Below, one piece after another: positions 17,683 to 27,614 of a stretch of 64,000 nt of DNA. Below the pieces are notes generated by a model. That model saw only the letters and a list, made by a program, of their open reading frames with translations, made no database searches and was not told the DNA's origin. Positions within the stretch are counted from its first letter, which is position 1, and the number at the start of each line of letters is the position of its first letter. Source of the DNA: Nodosilinea sp. E11 (GTDB lineage Bacteria > Cyanobacteriota > Cyanobacteriia > Phormidesmidales > Phormidesmidaceae); the NCBI RefSeq assembly GCF_032813545.1, contig NZ_CP136520.1, positions 1,606,001 to 1,670,000 of the forward strand. Direction: 5' to 3'. A program made the translations under genes and the position numbers.

Positions 17683-18387
17683 CTAAACCAGCAGACGTTC
17701 TAGGGCGTTGATGTCAGGAATACTCATCATGTCTCTTTCCCGCACGATCAACCCTTTCTTTTCTAGCTTACTCAGTACGCGGGTCACCGTCTCACGGGCC
17801 AGCCCACTAAGGCTGCTCAGCTCTCGATGGGGCAGGTTCGGAATTTCGATACCACCGGCTCCCGCTTGCCCTTGCCCATCGGCCAAAAAAAGAATGATAT
17901 CGGCCACCCGCGAGGTGCTGTCAGACTCCCGCAGCCGCAGCCGCCGATTCACCTGGCGGAGCCGCCGCGCCATCAGCTGAGAGAGGCGAATACCCGCTAA
18001 AGGCTGGGTATTGAGCAGTTTGACAAAGTCGCTGGCGGGCATGCTACCAATCACCGTAGGCACCAGGGTAATCACGTCGGTGGAGCGAGGCACCTCTTCT
18101 AGGGGGGCCATTTCGCCAAATAGCTCACCTTTACCCAAAATATTCAGGGTGACTTCTTTGCCGTCAAGATTATAGGTACGAATCTTAACCCAGCCATCCA
18201 AAATAAAATAGACTGAAGACCCCCAGTCGTTTTCCAGCAAAATCACCTGATTTGCCGGATGACGGCGAGTGACAACGTGGCTGGTGGCTTCAGCTACAGC
18301 CTCTTCTGGCAGGTCGCGGAATATCAGAGCCGAACGAATTAATTTGAGATCGGCATCAGAGTCGCGAGGGTTGTAGCGAGCATCCAT
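17683..18387 (-). CDS. CRP/FNR family transcriptional regulator
   Basis: 234 residues from ATG 18387, chosen because GGGGGAA lies just upstream; an ATG five codons earlier has no such site. The N-terminal cyclic-nucleotide-binding fold contains GELFGEMAPLEEVPRSTDV: the Glu of FGE and the following Arg-Ser correspond to residues that bind cAMP in CRP, so ligand binding is plausible. The C-terminal winged helix has HRELSSLSGLARETVTRVLSKLEKKGLI. No cysteine cluster for an Fe-S centre is present, which argues against an oxygen-sensing FNR. It is divergent from the giant ATPase gene. Confidence 0.88.
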   Translation of the reverse strand: MDARYNPRDSDADLKLIRSALIFRDLPEEAVAEATSHVVTRRHPANQVILLENDWGSSVYFILDGWVKIRTYNLDGKEVTLNILGKGELFGEMAPLEEVPRSTDVITLVPTVIGSMPASDFVKLLNTQPLAGIRLSQLMARRLRQVNRRLRLRESDSTSRVADIILFLADGQGQAGAGGIEIPNLPHRELSSLSGLARETVTRVLSKLEKKGLIVRERDMMSIPDINALERLLV

Positions 18388-18783
18388 CAATTCCCCCAAC
18401 ATTAATTTTTTTGTTTAAGTTAGTGATATTAAAACGACCCAACCAATCCTATCCCAGGGCAGGGGTAGAATGCTTGACTGGTGGATAAACGGTAGAATTC
18501 AAAGCCCTAGAACTATATCATTCCCCCAACTACAGACCGGTGACTATAAATAGGGTGCGATCGCAAGCCCAATGTCTACGCAAATCGCCCCCAGCATAGC
18601 CCTACCGCCTGTCGCTTTAGTGAAACAAACGGGGGATGCTTAGGTAAAGGGCAGTGCCGCTAGACTGATCTAGCCTGATCGAGTTGATAGCTTGATTTTA
18701 ATGATTTGGCTTTGATGATTTTTAAAGCCGCCTGACATACACTTTGGCAATCGCTGGGGTACAAGGTAAGCAAAGGGGTAACC
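18388..18783. promoter_or_regulatory. Divergent control region
   Basis: 396 bases between the CRP/FNR gene and the giant gene. It holds both promoters, but I cannot name convincing -35/-10 pairs. The right end carries AAAGGGGTAACC, a good ribosome site for the GTG start at 18784. No repeat of the window's families is seen here. Confidence 0.4.
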
Positions 18784-21700
18784 GTGCAGCAGGATGAATT
18801 GGAAGCTCTGGTAGCCGAAATCGATTCAATTCTGGGGGAAGCCGCGCCCCGGCTACCCTGGGTGATGTCGAATGATGCCAATCAGCGGCAGCTGTTGGCT
18901 CGGGCTCGGGCTTGTCTAGCGTCAGTTAAGGCGGCTTCAGAGGCCGAGCCACAGGCCCTGGGCCCGAGCGGTTTGCCCAACGACCCCACTGCGGCGGCAT
19001 CAAGCCAGGTGCTCAAAGCGCTGCTGCAAGAAATGCAGTACCTGCGCGGTCAGACCATGCAAATTCTCGATCCGCTGCGCAACGAGGTGACCACCCTCAG
19101 GCAGCAGCGAGAGCTATTGCTGCAAGAGGTGCAACAGCTGCAACAGCAGCGGTTACAGGTTGACCAGGGGGCCACGCTTCACCAACTCCCCCCCAGTTGG
19201 GAAGCCGCCCTGCAGCAGATGGCTCACCAGATTGAAGCCAACCTCAGTGCCCAGGTCAGCCAGTCGGTGCAGCGGCTAGAGTCGGCCACGGCCAACGCCT
19301 ACGGTTTGAGCCAGGGAGCGCAAGGATTTGCCGAGGGCGATGCTCCAGGGCTAACGCCAGCCCAGCGGCTAGAGTTTCTCAAACAGCTTCAGGCCCAGGC
19401 CGACCAGGTCATGCTGGGGCTAGACCAATCGCTGCGATCGGTGTTCGACACCCTCCACCAGAGTATCTATAGCTATCAAGACTCGCTTAACCAGGGGCTA
19501 AACCAAATGCACTCCCTGGGACAACAGGGTGAGCTGATGTTTAGTGCCCTGGTCAATCATCTGGGCCAGCAGATTACCCCCGATACCCTGGCCTATTTAG
19601 AGTCGGGCCAGCGCCGCGAATTACCCCAGCCCCGACTAGAAACCGCTGCCCCCGAGACCCGAGGCGAGCAAAACTTCGCGGCGGAAGGCAGTGGTAACTT
19701 GTCGCTAGACCTAGAGGATGATCTAGCCCTAGATGCCCTCGACTTTGACCTCGATCTAGATGTTGACGACATTACCCTGCTGCAAATCGAGGACGAAATT
19801 ACCGAGCTTCAGCTAGATGACAATCTAGACGATGCGATCGCGGCTGAAGCCGATGCTGATTCTCGCCTAGACCTGCAACTGCTGAATAGTCTAGATGTCG
19901 CTGACCCCGACCCGTCGCCGGCGGTGTCACTGCCCGATGGGGTAGAGAGCGATCTCACCGCCGAAGTGACGGCGGGGGAAGAGGCAGACTCAGGCCTAGA
20001 CGAGCTCTATGAAAGTTTGTTTGGCAACGGTGGGAGCTTGGGTGACCTCACTGAGATGCCCCTAGACCCTGAAGCCGGGGAGACGGATACGATAGATGAT
20101 TTCTTAGGAGCTGACCTGGAGACCGATTTTGAGATCAACCTAGAGACTGGTCTGGTGGGTGAGGGAGCGCTTGATGATATTGACGCAGCGATCGCAGACG
20201 ACCCTACGGAACAGATCACCCTCACCGATGAGTTGCCCCGCCCCGAAGACTTGGCCCAGCTGACTTTGGCCGCTGAGATGGCCGAGGCCGACCCCAGCGC
20301 CGACGTCACCAACAGCAGTCTAGATGGGCTGTTTGGAGCAGGCACCGCCGCCCAGATCGAAACCAGCCTGGGTAGCCCGCTCGGGGTCGATATTCCCGAG
20401 GTAATTACTTCGTTTGACGACCTGTTGCCCGCAGGCCCTGGCGAAAACGGCGATCGCGAAGCGGCATCGGATGATGACGATATGTTTGGCGAGTTTATCG
20501 CCGCCTCTCCCGAAGAAGATCTGCTGGCCCAAGACGATCTCACCGCCACCGCCTCCTATGACCTGGTGGTAGATGACGCCATGGTCGATCAGCTGCAGCA
20601 AGACCTGGAGAACCTAGAGACCGAAACGGCGATCGCCTCTGAGAGCCGTCCCTGGGCCGATGGCGGTCTAGATCGCTTCTCTGCCCCCGAGCTTTACTCC
20701 AGTGAGACCACCCCCGACTTGGCCGCAACGGAGGCCACCGAAGCCGCCTTTAACTTACCTCCAGACCTGTTTCAATCGCAGCCCACTGCCCCAGCCCCGG
20801 CTGAGCCTGTAGATTGGTTTGGTGCAGAAGCCCCCTCTGCAGAGACCTCTGACCCCAATCCAGGGGTAGACCTATTTGGCCCCATACCCTCTCTACCAGA
20901 CGATGCGGCGCTCAGTTTGACTGAGCCTAATGACCCACCGCCCACCGCCGATCAGTCGGGTCTCGACCTGTTTAGCGATCCGACCCCCGAGTTGGGTGAG
21001 CCTACCCTCGATCTATCCCCCGACCTGTCGGCGATTGACCTGTTTAGTGATCCAGTACCCGCTGAAGGGTTCGCCGACAGTTCTGATCAGTCTGAAGCTG
21101 AACCAGCCCTCGATCTACCCTCTGACCTAGCCGCGATCGACCTCTTTGACAGCCCTGCGGCCACCGATACCCCGCCAGAGTCAGCCTTAGACTCAGACTT
21201 AGACTCAGAGTCGCCAGAGTTTGACCTGTTTGACGAGTTGCACTCCCCAGCCCCCGCCGATGGCGATCGCCTTGAGACAGCCCCCAGCCCTACCAGCGAC
21301 GCCTTTGGTCTCGATCTATTCGGTGAAGCCCCCCTAGAAGCTAGGGAGGAGCCGCTTGCCCCAGACCAAGTTGAGGCTGACCAGCCTGGGCTAGATTTGT
21401 TTGGAGGGTTAGCCCAGGCTGCCGAGTTTAGCGCTACTGAAGGCGATCGCGTTGAAGAACCCAGCGCAGCACCGATCGAGGCCCTCGACTCCGATGCCCC
21501 AGATTTCGAGGCCCCCAAGGCCCTTGGGTTAGATCTGTTTGGGGAGCCAGCGCCGGCCTTAGCCCTAGAGGACCTGCTGGCAGATCTCGACTTGAGCCTA
21601 GAGCCAGAATCCCCCGCCCTGGGTGAATCGGGCATGACCCTAGACGACCTCACGGATCTATCGGCTGAGGCTGCACCGGCTGACAATCTGCCCCCAGACT

Positions 21701-24700
21701 CGGCCCCCACGGTGTCTGCCCCATCTCTAACCCTAGAAAACCTGCTGGGAGACGATCTCACCCTTGAGCCGTTACCCCCAGAACCCCAACCCGAAGCCAC
21801 CCTAGACGACTTAGCTGCCGATGTCAGCTTTGCACAAACCAGCCCTGGGCAACCAGCGCCGCTGTCAGACGCTGATCCCTCCCGAGACGGTACCCTTGCG
21901 GATCTTGACTGGGGTAGTCTATCGGCGTTTAGCCCCCTAGAGTCTGCACGCCAGCCCGACCTCTTCCCCGAAACCGGGCCAGAAGGTGAACTGTGGGATG
22001 CCGGTCCTGACTCTGAATTTCCGACCCTAGACGAAGATCCCTTTGCCGACCTGTCGTCCGCTGAGGAGTTGCCTTCGCCAGATACGACTCCAGAGGCGTT
22101 GGCTTCCGAACCGCTTACCCTAGATGAACTCTCCCTAGGGCAAGACGCCTATCTCAATGGCCCAACCCCAGACGATCTGTTTCCCGAACAGCCCCCCGCC
22201 TTAGATCGCCTCACCTTAGATGAGCTGTCCTGGGAATCTGCCCCCCCAGTTTCGCCATCATCGTTAGGCGACAGCAGCTCGCCTCTGGCCGACCCCACAG
22301 TAGAGACGTGGAACCTAGATTCCCTTGAGCTAGACCCCCTTTCTCCGGCCCCCCAGGCAGACAGGTTCTCCTTTAATTTAGATGATTTGAACCTGAGCCT
22401 AGAGGGCGATGATGCCGAAGAGGAGAGCCCGGCTGACACGACATCCCCAGCAGCTAGCCTTGAGGATCTAGCCGCCCTTGGAGCCGACTGGGCAATAGAG
22501 GCCCCTAGCCAACCCGATACGCCCCCTCAGCCACCCACTGGGGAAACCGATTGGCAGCGAGAACTCAGCCTCGACACTATTCTCGACGCCGCTGGGGCCA
22601 GCCCCATGGCAGAGCCTAACGCGCCCCCAACCACGGCTGACGATGCGATGCAGACGGCGGCAACCCCAGCGGAGCAGCCGATGGAGGCCATGATCGATTT
22701 GATCAATCTCGATCCGGCGTTGGAAGAGCCGCTGCCGCCTGAGCCCAGTCTGGCTTTAGATCTGGACTTGAGCCTAGAACCTGAGAGCCTAGCACTCGAC
22801 AACTTCCCTGAGCCCGCTGCTTCAGGGCCTGACGAGCCGTTGGCTGGATCTGCTTTAGACTGGTTAGACCTGGGGGCTGAAGTGGGCGATCGCACCCCTT
22901 CCCCAGAAGCCGCACCCATCCTCGATCTCGACTTCGACCTGAGGCTTGAACCAGAAACCGATACGATCGATCGCTCTGGGGCTACAGACAGCCCCGACGC
23001 CTTGGCCCTCGACTTTGACACAGCGCCATCGCCCGATCGGTCTGCCACTCTAGAGCCTGCCCCTGGGAATGCCAGTGAAACCGACACCGTAATTGACTGG
23101 CTGCCTGCCGAGCCCCAAAACCTGTTTGAGGGTGATCTGTCTCTGAGTGCTATCCCTCAAGAGCCAGAGCCAGGACCAGAGCCAAATAACTCGATTGCTG
23201 ACTTGGCTGCACTAGAGGCCCTAGGTTTAGAGGTCACTAGCTTAGAGGTCACTAGCTTAGAGAACGCTAGCTTAGAGAATGACGATGACCTAGAGTCTCT
23301 CTTAGCAGACTTTCCCACCACGGAGACTGCGCCTGCCGTCAGCGATCATCTTGAGCTTGAGCGGTCTATGGACATCACCGCCGATGCTCCTGTACCGCCG
23401 CTGTTTGATCTAGACGATGATCTAGAGGTCCCAGAGCCATCCCAGCCCGCAAGTTCCGAGGCGACAGCAACCGATCTGTTTGAAACGTCTCCCTCAACGA
23501 CTCCCAGCGATGTCGCTCCCCCAGTGCTAGATCCCCCTGGGGTAGACCCGTTTGCTCTAGAGTCTCTAGAGGCGATCGCCCCGACCCCAGACCCGACTAC
23601 CGCAACAGATCCAGCCAATCGCGTCGAGGCTGAGACCCCGGCAGCAATTCCCCCCGCCGCCGCTGCATCTGCGGCGGCACCCACACCGCTGTGGTTTTTA
23701 GGTTTAGACGTAGGCACCACTGGCCTATCAGCGGTACTGCTAGAGCGACGCGGCGGCAATGTGTATCCGCTCTACTGGATCGACAATGCCATCTCTGGCG
23801 TGACCGCCGATAAATTCTTCCGTCTACCTACTTTGGCCTCTGTGGGTCGTGACGATGAGGCCGGTAACCTAGGCGTTCGGTCGGTGGGGTCGTCGGCGCT
23901 AACGGTGAACTGGAGCGATACCGAAGACCCTGCCGATCAGAGCACAGTGCTGATCAAGGCTCTCAAGCCTTACCTCAAGGTGGGCATTCCCACCGGGGGG
24001 GCCGACGAGGGCTCTGCCCAACCGCAGATTCAGTGGTCTGACCGCGATCAGTTGCCCTTGCAGGTGTTTCAAGACAGCTTGCAGAGGCTGCTAGCCACAC
24101 TACCCCAGGGTCTTGCTCCCGCCGCCGCCTTTACCGTTGGAGCCGTAGGTCTCGACAATGCCGCTATTTCTCTAGCCTTTGAGCAACTACTGGGGGTGAT
24201 TGTCAGCTACCCAGCCAACTGGCCCGACACCTACACCTTTAATCTGCGGGAAGCCGTGCTGGGGGCCAAGATCATTGCTAACCCCGACGATGTTTACTTT
24301 GTTGAGGATGCGATCGCAGCTGTGCTCTCTGGTCTACCCGACCCTGGTGCGCCCCTCCCCGAGGTCAGCAGTCAGCCCATGCAGCAGCAGACCCTCTATG
24401 CCTGCGCCTGGACAGGCGGCACCGTCGTCCTATCTGCCGGGGCTACGGTGACCGAAGTGGGCATGGTCAACCTGCCGCGATCGCTGAGCGACCTCACCTA
24501 CAACGACTTTGCCCTGCAATCCATGAGCTATGCAGGCGACGCCATTGATCTAGACATTGTTTGCCACCTGCTGCACCCCGCCGAACGTCGCCAAAGCCGC
24601 ACCAGTGAAGGCTATGGCCGCAGCAGCACCACCGATGGCTGGGGCTGGCAGGCCGCTATGCCCGAACTCGACGGCACCCATTGGGCTGATCTAGACCTCG

Positions 24701-25560
24701 ATAGCTGCGACTTTCCCCGCCCGGCAGAGCCCGATATTGCCCGCCGTCAACGCCTCTACCAGCGTTTAGAAAGTTCTCTGCTGGGCCAAAGCGTGCTCGA
24801 AGCCGCCCGCCATCTGAAGATCATTCTGCAGCACCAGCCCCAGTTTGAGCTAGAGCTAGCCGACCAGCGCTGGGTGGTGCGCAGCAAAGACCTCGAAGAC
24901 CGGATCATTCTGCCCTACATTCAGCGCATCAACGGTCACCTCAACCGGTTGCTGAGCGAGGCCAACCTCAACAGCCAGGGCATCAACCAGGTGATCTGCA
25001 CAGGCGGCAGCGCCTCCCTGCCCAAGATCGCCCGCTGGCTGCGGCAGAAGTTCCCTAACGCTACCATCGTGCAGGATACGTACCACAGCGATCGCCCCCC
25101 AAGTTGTAGCCGGGTCGCCTACGGCCTAGTCAACCTGGTGCGCTATCCCCAGGTGCTCGATCTTACCCGCCACCAGTACAGCGACATGTTCTTGCTGATG
25201 GAGGTGCTGCGCACCCTGCCCGAGCAGCCCATGCCCCTCAACGGCATTTTGCACCTGCTCAAAGAACGGGGGCTGAATGTCGATGCCTGCCAGGCCCATC
25301 TGATGGCTCTGCTCGAAGGTCGCCTACCCCCCGGTCTGCTGCCTAGCAGTACCAGCACCCCCCTGGTGCTGGCCCCCACCAGCGAAGCGCTAGCTGCCCT
25401 GGCTACAACTCCACTGTTTAAGCGCCCCAACGGCCAGGTGTATGTGCCTGACCTAGAGCAGGGCCAGCGGCTGCAAGCCTTTATGGAGATGCTGCTGGCC
25501 GATAAACGTCAAACCCTGGGCGACCCCCTGCTCAGCCAGCTAATGGCACTGAATGTGTAG
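18784..25560 (+). CDS. Giant protein: coiled coil, acidic D-L-F-rich disordered region and Hsp70/actin-like ATPase domain
   Basis: 2258 residues from GTG 18784, which follows AAAGGGG. Residues 1-60 form a helical start ([21 protein letters not shown]), about 78-130 a coiled coil ([19 protein letters not shown]), and to about 280 further helices. From about 300 to 1635 the sequence is acidic, rich in D, E, L, P, S and T, almost without lysine, and repeats short motifs: about a dozen D-L-F cores ([21 protein letters not shown]) and many LDDL/LDELSL units. Residues 1640-2258 are an Hsp70/FtsA-like ATPase: [18 protein letters not shown] (phosphate 1), a degenerate phosphate 2 (AWTGGT, 1875-1880) and [17 protein letters not shown] (adenosine, 2070). 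It may be a multivalent scaffold whose assembly is ATP-dependent; this is inference. The partner is unknown, and the gene stands alone opposite a CRP/FNR regulator. Confidence 0.85.
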   Translation: MQQDELEALVAEIDSILGEAAPRLPWVMSNDANQRQLLARARACLASVKAASEAEPQALGPSGLPNDPTAAASSQVLKALLQEMQYLRGQTMQILDPLRNEVTTLRQQRELLLQEVQQLQQQRLQVDQGATLHQLPPSWEAALQQMAHQIEANLSAQVSQSVQRLESATANAYGLSQGAQGFAEGDAPGLTPAQRLEFLKQLQAQADQVMLGLDQSLRSVFDTLHQSIYSYQDSLNQGLNQMHSLGQQGELMFSALVNHLGQQITPDTLAYLESGQRRELPQPRLETAAPETRGEQNFAAEGSGNLSLDLEDDLALDALDFDLDLDVDDITLLQIEDEITELQLDDNLDDAIAAEADADSRLDLQLLNSLDVADPDPSPAVSLPDGVESDLTAEVTAGEEADSGLDELYESLFGNGGSLGDLTEMPLDPEAGETDTIDDFLGADLETDFEINLETGLVGEGALDDIDAAIADDPTEQITLTDELPRPEDLAQLTLAAEMAEADPSADVTNSSLDGLFGAGTAAQIETSLGSPLGVDIPEVITSFDDLLPAGPGENGDREAASDDDDMFGEFIAASPEEDLLAQDDLTATASYDLVVDDAMVDQLQQDLENLETETAIASESRPWADGGLDRFSAPELYSSETTPDLAATEATEAAFNLPPDLFQSQPTAPAPAEPVDWFGAEAPSAETSDPNPGVDLFGPIPSLPDDAALSLTEPNDPPPTADQSGLDLFSDPTPELGEPTLDLSPDLSAIDLFSDPVPAEGFADSSDQSEAEPALDLPSDLAAIDLFDSPAATDTPPESALDSDLDSESPEFDLFDELHSPAPADGDRLETAPSPTSDAFGLDLFGEAPLEAREEPLAPDQVEADQPGLDLFGGLAQAAEFSATEGDRVEEPSAAPIEALDSDAPDFEAPKALGLDLFGEPAPALALEDLLADLDLSLEPESPALGESGMTLDDLTDLSAEAAPADNLPPDSAPTVSAPSLTLENLLGDDLTLEPLPPEPQPEATLDDLAADVSFAQTSPGQPAPLSDADPSRDGTLADLDWGSLSAFSPLESARQPDLFPETGPEGELWDAGPDSEFPTLDEDPFADLSSAEELPSPDTTPEALASEPLTLDELSLGQDAYLNGPTPDDLFPEQPPALDRLTLDELSWESAPPVSPSSLGDSSSPLADPTVETWNLDSLELDPLSPAPQADRFSFNLDDLNLSLEGDDAEEESPADTTSPAASLEDLAALGADWAIEAPSQPDTPPQPPTGETDWQRELSLDTILDAAGASPMAEPNAPPTTADDAMQTAATPAEQPMEAMIDLINLDPALEEPLPPEPSLALDLDLSLEPESLALDNFPEPAASGPDEPLAGSALDWLDLGAEVGDRTPSPEAAPILDLDFDLRLEPETDTIDRSGATDSPDALALDFDTAPSPDRSATLEPAPGNASETDTVIDWLPAEPQNLFEGDLSLSAIPQEPEPGPEPNNSIADLAALEALGLEVTSLEVTSLENASLENDDDLESLLADFPTTETAPAVSDHLELERSMDITADAPVPPLFDLDDDLEVPEPSQPASSEATATDLFETSPSTTPSDVAPPVLDPPGVDPFALESLEAIAPTPDPTTATDPANRVEAETPAAIPPAAAASAAAPTPLWFLGLDVGTTGLSAVLLERRGGNVYPLYWIDNAISGVTADKFFRLPTLASVGRDDEAGNLGVRSVGSSALTVNWSDTEDPADQSTVLIKALKPYLKVGIPTGGADEGSAQPQIQWSDRDQLPLQVFQDSLQRLLATLPQGLAPAAAFTVGAVGLDNAAISLAFEQLLGVIVSYPANWPDTYTFNLREAVLGAKIIANPDDVYFVEDAIAAVLSGLPDPGAPLPEVSSQPMQQQTLYACAWTGGTVVLSAGATVTEVGMVNLPRSLSDLTYNDFALQSMSYAGDAIDLDIVCHLLHPAERRQSRTSEGYGRSSTTDGWGWQAAMPELDGTHWADLDLDSCDFPRPAEPDIARRQRLYQRLESSLLGQSVLEAARHLKIILQHQPQFELELADQRWVVRSKDLEDRIILPYIQRINGHLNRLLSEANLNSQGINQVICTGGSASLPKIARWLRQKFPNATIVQDTYHSDRPPSCSRVAYGLVNLVRYPQVLDLTRHQYSDMFLLMEVLRTLPEQPMPLNGILHLLKERGLNVDACQAHLMALLEGRLPPGLLPSSTSTPLVLAPTSEALAALATTPLFKRPNGQVYVPDLEQGQRLQAFMEMLLADKRQTLGDPLLSQLMALNV

Positions 25561-25653
25561 CTGAGAAGAAGCCTGGGAGTGAAGCGTTAGACACCTTTAC
25601 CGCCCAGGACTGGGCTTACAGTAGGGTTACCTAGCGCTAGGGACAGACGGGCT

Positions 25654-26385
25654 ATGGTGATGACTGCGCAACAGCTGGCCGACCTGATGCCAGATGCGAC
25701 CCAGTTGGAGAGTAATGAACCAGAAATGGAAAGCTCGCTACATTACGCCCAGCTAGCGCTGCTGGTGGCCTGCTTAGACTGGCTGTGGCGAGAGCGAACA
25801 GATTTCTTCATTGGCGCTAATCTGACTATCTATTCCAGCCGCGAACAGCTCAAGAAGCGCGATTTTAGAGGCCCCGACTTCTTCATAGTCAATCAAACCC
25901 AGCGCCATCTTAGATGGACTAAATATGTACGCAATGTCGGGTTAACCGACTGCTTCCTCAAAAATCACATCCAGCGCCGCCACCGAAAATCGTGGGTGGT
26001 GTGGGAAGAAGATGGGCGGTACCCCGATCTGATTATCGAGCTGCTGTCTCCGGCTACGGCAAAAACAGATCGCACCCTCAAAAAGGTGCTCTATCAAGAT
26101 TGCTTTAGAACCCCAGAGTATTTTTGGTTTTCGCCAGAGACCCTGGAGTTTGAAGGGTACCGATTGGTGGGGCAGCACTATGATGCGATCGCGCCTAACG
26201 CCTCAGGCCACCGCTGGAGTGAGGTGCTGGGCCTATTTTTAGGCGTTCAAGACAATACCCTGCGCTACTTTCACCCCTCGGGTGAGCCGGTGCCCACCCC
26301 CGAAGAGGCAGCAGCAGCGGCCCAAGCCCGAGCCGATCGCCTAGCCGAGCAGCTAAAAGCCCTAGGGGTAGAGCCAAAAGCCTAA
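25654..26385 (+). CDS. Uma2 family protein (DUF820, restriction-endonuclease-like fold)
   Basis: 243 residues. It has the PD-(D/E)XK-like blocks of Uma2 proteins: GPDFFIVN (Asp of the active site) and WVVWEEDGRYPDLIIELLSPATAKTD, containing the E-x-L-S-P-x-T motif, then KKVLYQDCFRTPEYFWFSPE. A C-terminal helix rich in Ala/Glu (PTPEEAAAAAQARADRLAEQL) is usual in cyanobacterial members. Such genes occur in many copies in cyanobacterial genomes, and their role is unproven. ATG 25654 or a third-codon ATG could be the start. A repeat hairpin follows directly. Confidence 0.9.
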   Translation: MVMTAQQLADLMPDATQLESNEPEMESSLHYAQLALLVACLDWLWRERTDFFIGANLTIYSSREQLKKRDFRGPDFFIVNQTQRHLRWTKYVRNVGLTDCFLKNHIQRRHRKSWVVWEEDGRYPDLIIELLSPATAKTDRTLKKVLYQDCFRTPEYFWFSPETLEFEGYRLVGQHYDAIAPNASGHRWSEVLGLFLGVQDNTLRYFHPSGEPVPTPEEAAAAAQARADRLAEQLKALGVEPKA

Positions 26386-26395
26386 GTCACCTCAG

Positions 26396-26430
26396 TCCCC
26401 CCTTTCTCAAGGGGGGCAGGGGGGATCTCC
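26396..26430. repeat. C6TT/AAG6 hairpin repeat, copy 2
   Basis: Nearly the same as the copy at 6692-6727, including the tail CAGGGGGGATCTCC, with a CTC loop. It lies ten bases after the Uma2 stop and could also end that transcript. Confidence 0.7.
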
Positions 26431-26470
26431 ACTTTTGCTACGAGAAACAGGACTCTTCAAACGTCCTCTG

Positions 26471-26670
26471 ATACCAATCGTCCATGTCGCCAAGACGACA
26501 CCCCCAAGGATGAAAATTGTAGGGTGCATCCGCGCAGCGATGCACCGTCTCAGGGTTATTTTTAGAGCAAATCCGAGTCACATAACCCCGATTCATCATC
26601 AGTACCCCGTAGGGGCATTGCAGTGCCATGCCCCCACAAAGCAGGTGTATACAGACAGGATTTTGTATTA
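26471..26670. repeat. MITE-like dispersed repeat, long copy B
   Basis: Starts ATACCAATCGTCCATG and shares with copies A and C the 110-base left part. It has GTAGGGGCATTGCAG...CATGCCCCCAC in the middle and ends ACAGGATTTTGTATTA. The final TTA is the complement of the TAA stop codon of the minus-strand gene 26668-26949, so the element ends exactly at that stop. Confidence 0.8.
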
Positions 26671-26949
26671 CTCAATCAGCAGGGTTTTCGTCAGAATGAC
26701 CATCCACGTCATCCCCTCTGGGGTGGCTGCGCTTTGCACTCCGCTGGTAGGCGGCACTGGGATGGGGTCGCTCCAGTCATTGGGGTCGGCGTAGCCGTAG
26801 GCATGGAGGATTTTGATGGTGCGATCTATCCCCGCCAAGCTGCCGTAGAGCAGGTGGCGCACTTTCTCAGGGCGGGGATGAGGATGGGTTGGCTGGTCAG
26901 GCGGAAGATTGGACGCTCCGCTGGCGTCGGGTTCGAGGTATTCAAACAT
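26668..26949 (-). CDS. Small conserved cyanobacterial protein, unknown function
   Basis: 93 residues from the ATG giving MFEYLEPDASG, preceded by AAAGGA; a longer frame would start in repeat DNA. After a Pro/His-rich start the sequence EKVRHLLYGSLAGIDRTIKILHAYGYADPNDWSDPIP is the recognisable part; I recall short cyanobacterial proteins with this helix and the ADPNDWS motif, often scattered in repeat copies near transposition-prone regions. It ends MTWMVILTKTLLIE. The stop codon coincides with the end of a MITE-like repeat. No function is known to me. Confidence 0.7.
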   Translation of the reverse strand: MFEYLEPDASGASNLPPDQPTHPHPRPEKVRHLLYGSLAGIDRTIKILHAYGYADPNDWSDPIPVPPTSGVQSAATPEGMTWMVILTKTLLIE

Positions 26950-27018
26950 CGGTTCTGTATTCCTTTGGTGTTTGCAGTGAGCAAGCCCTGCCTGCAATTC
27001 CCTTGTAAAAGGGTAGAG

Positions 27019-27150
27019 TTTTCCCCTCCTGGGAGGGGCTAGGGGTGGGTTCAACTCAAGCAGCTAACCGACTTACTCGCGATAAGTAACGGGCTGGTTG
27101 CCAAAACAGACCCACCCCACCCTGCGGGCACCCCTCCGAGGAGGGGAAGG
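27019..27150. repeat. Inverted-repeat element flanking a 55-base centre
   Basis: The left arm TTTTCCCCTCCTGGGAGGGG...GGGTGGGTT and the right arm GACCCACCCCACC...CCTCCGAGGAGGGGAAGG are imperfect reverse complements. It has no coding content and may be a palindromic MITE or transcript end. The following stretch to 27614 is A+T-rich and without a supported gene. Confidence 0.5.
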
Positions 27151-27614
27151 GCGAGGAAGACAGAACGCGAAAACCCTAGCTAACCGCAGCTGAGGTGCAA
27201 ACTGGGAGAGCTAGGGTACGATCGACCTTAGCCCTGCAATCTGCGCAAGAGATTTGCCGGGTTAGCTGTTCGTAGGTGTTGGAAGCGCCTACGGACAGCG
27301 CCAAAGTTTTCGAGTTCTGCATGGTCACCGCTCGGATTGAACGGCTTAATGTAAGAGAATACTGGTACAACCGCTCCCCGTCAACCGTGGAGATGGAAGA
27401 TAGCACGATGCTATTTATCCTTATAAAAGCTATTATGCAAATTATCTACTAATCAGGAAGAGTCAGGATGCGAATAATCTGCCTATCTACTCAATTAAAG
27501 GAATCAGATAGTTAGAGTTATTCAATAAATTAATAGACGGATAAGCGGAAGCTTAAGATTGAACAATCCTGAAATTCAGGGCTTAATTATTTTCTTAGTA
27601 TTTTTTTGCGTTTT

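Noticed and set aside
21087-21800. Long minus-strand open frame (Ser/Arg-rich) inside the giant gene
   Set aside because: It mirrors the acidic low-complexity codons of the plus strand; composition is repetitive Ser/Gly/Arg with no domain, and other such frames occur across the same region.
27176-27406. 76-codon minus-strand frame in the gap before the HEPN-like gene
   Set aside because: Composition is not protein-like, no ribosome site, and the surrounding DNA is repeat-rich.
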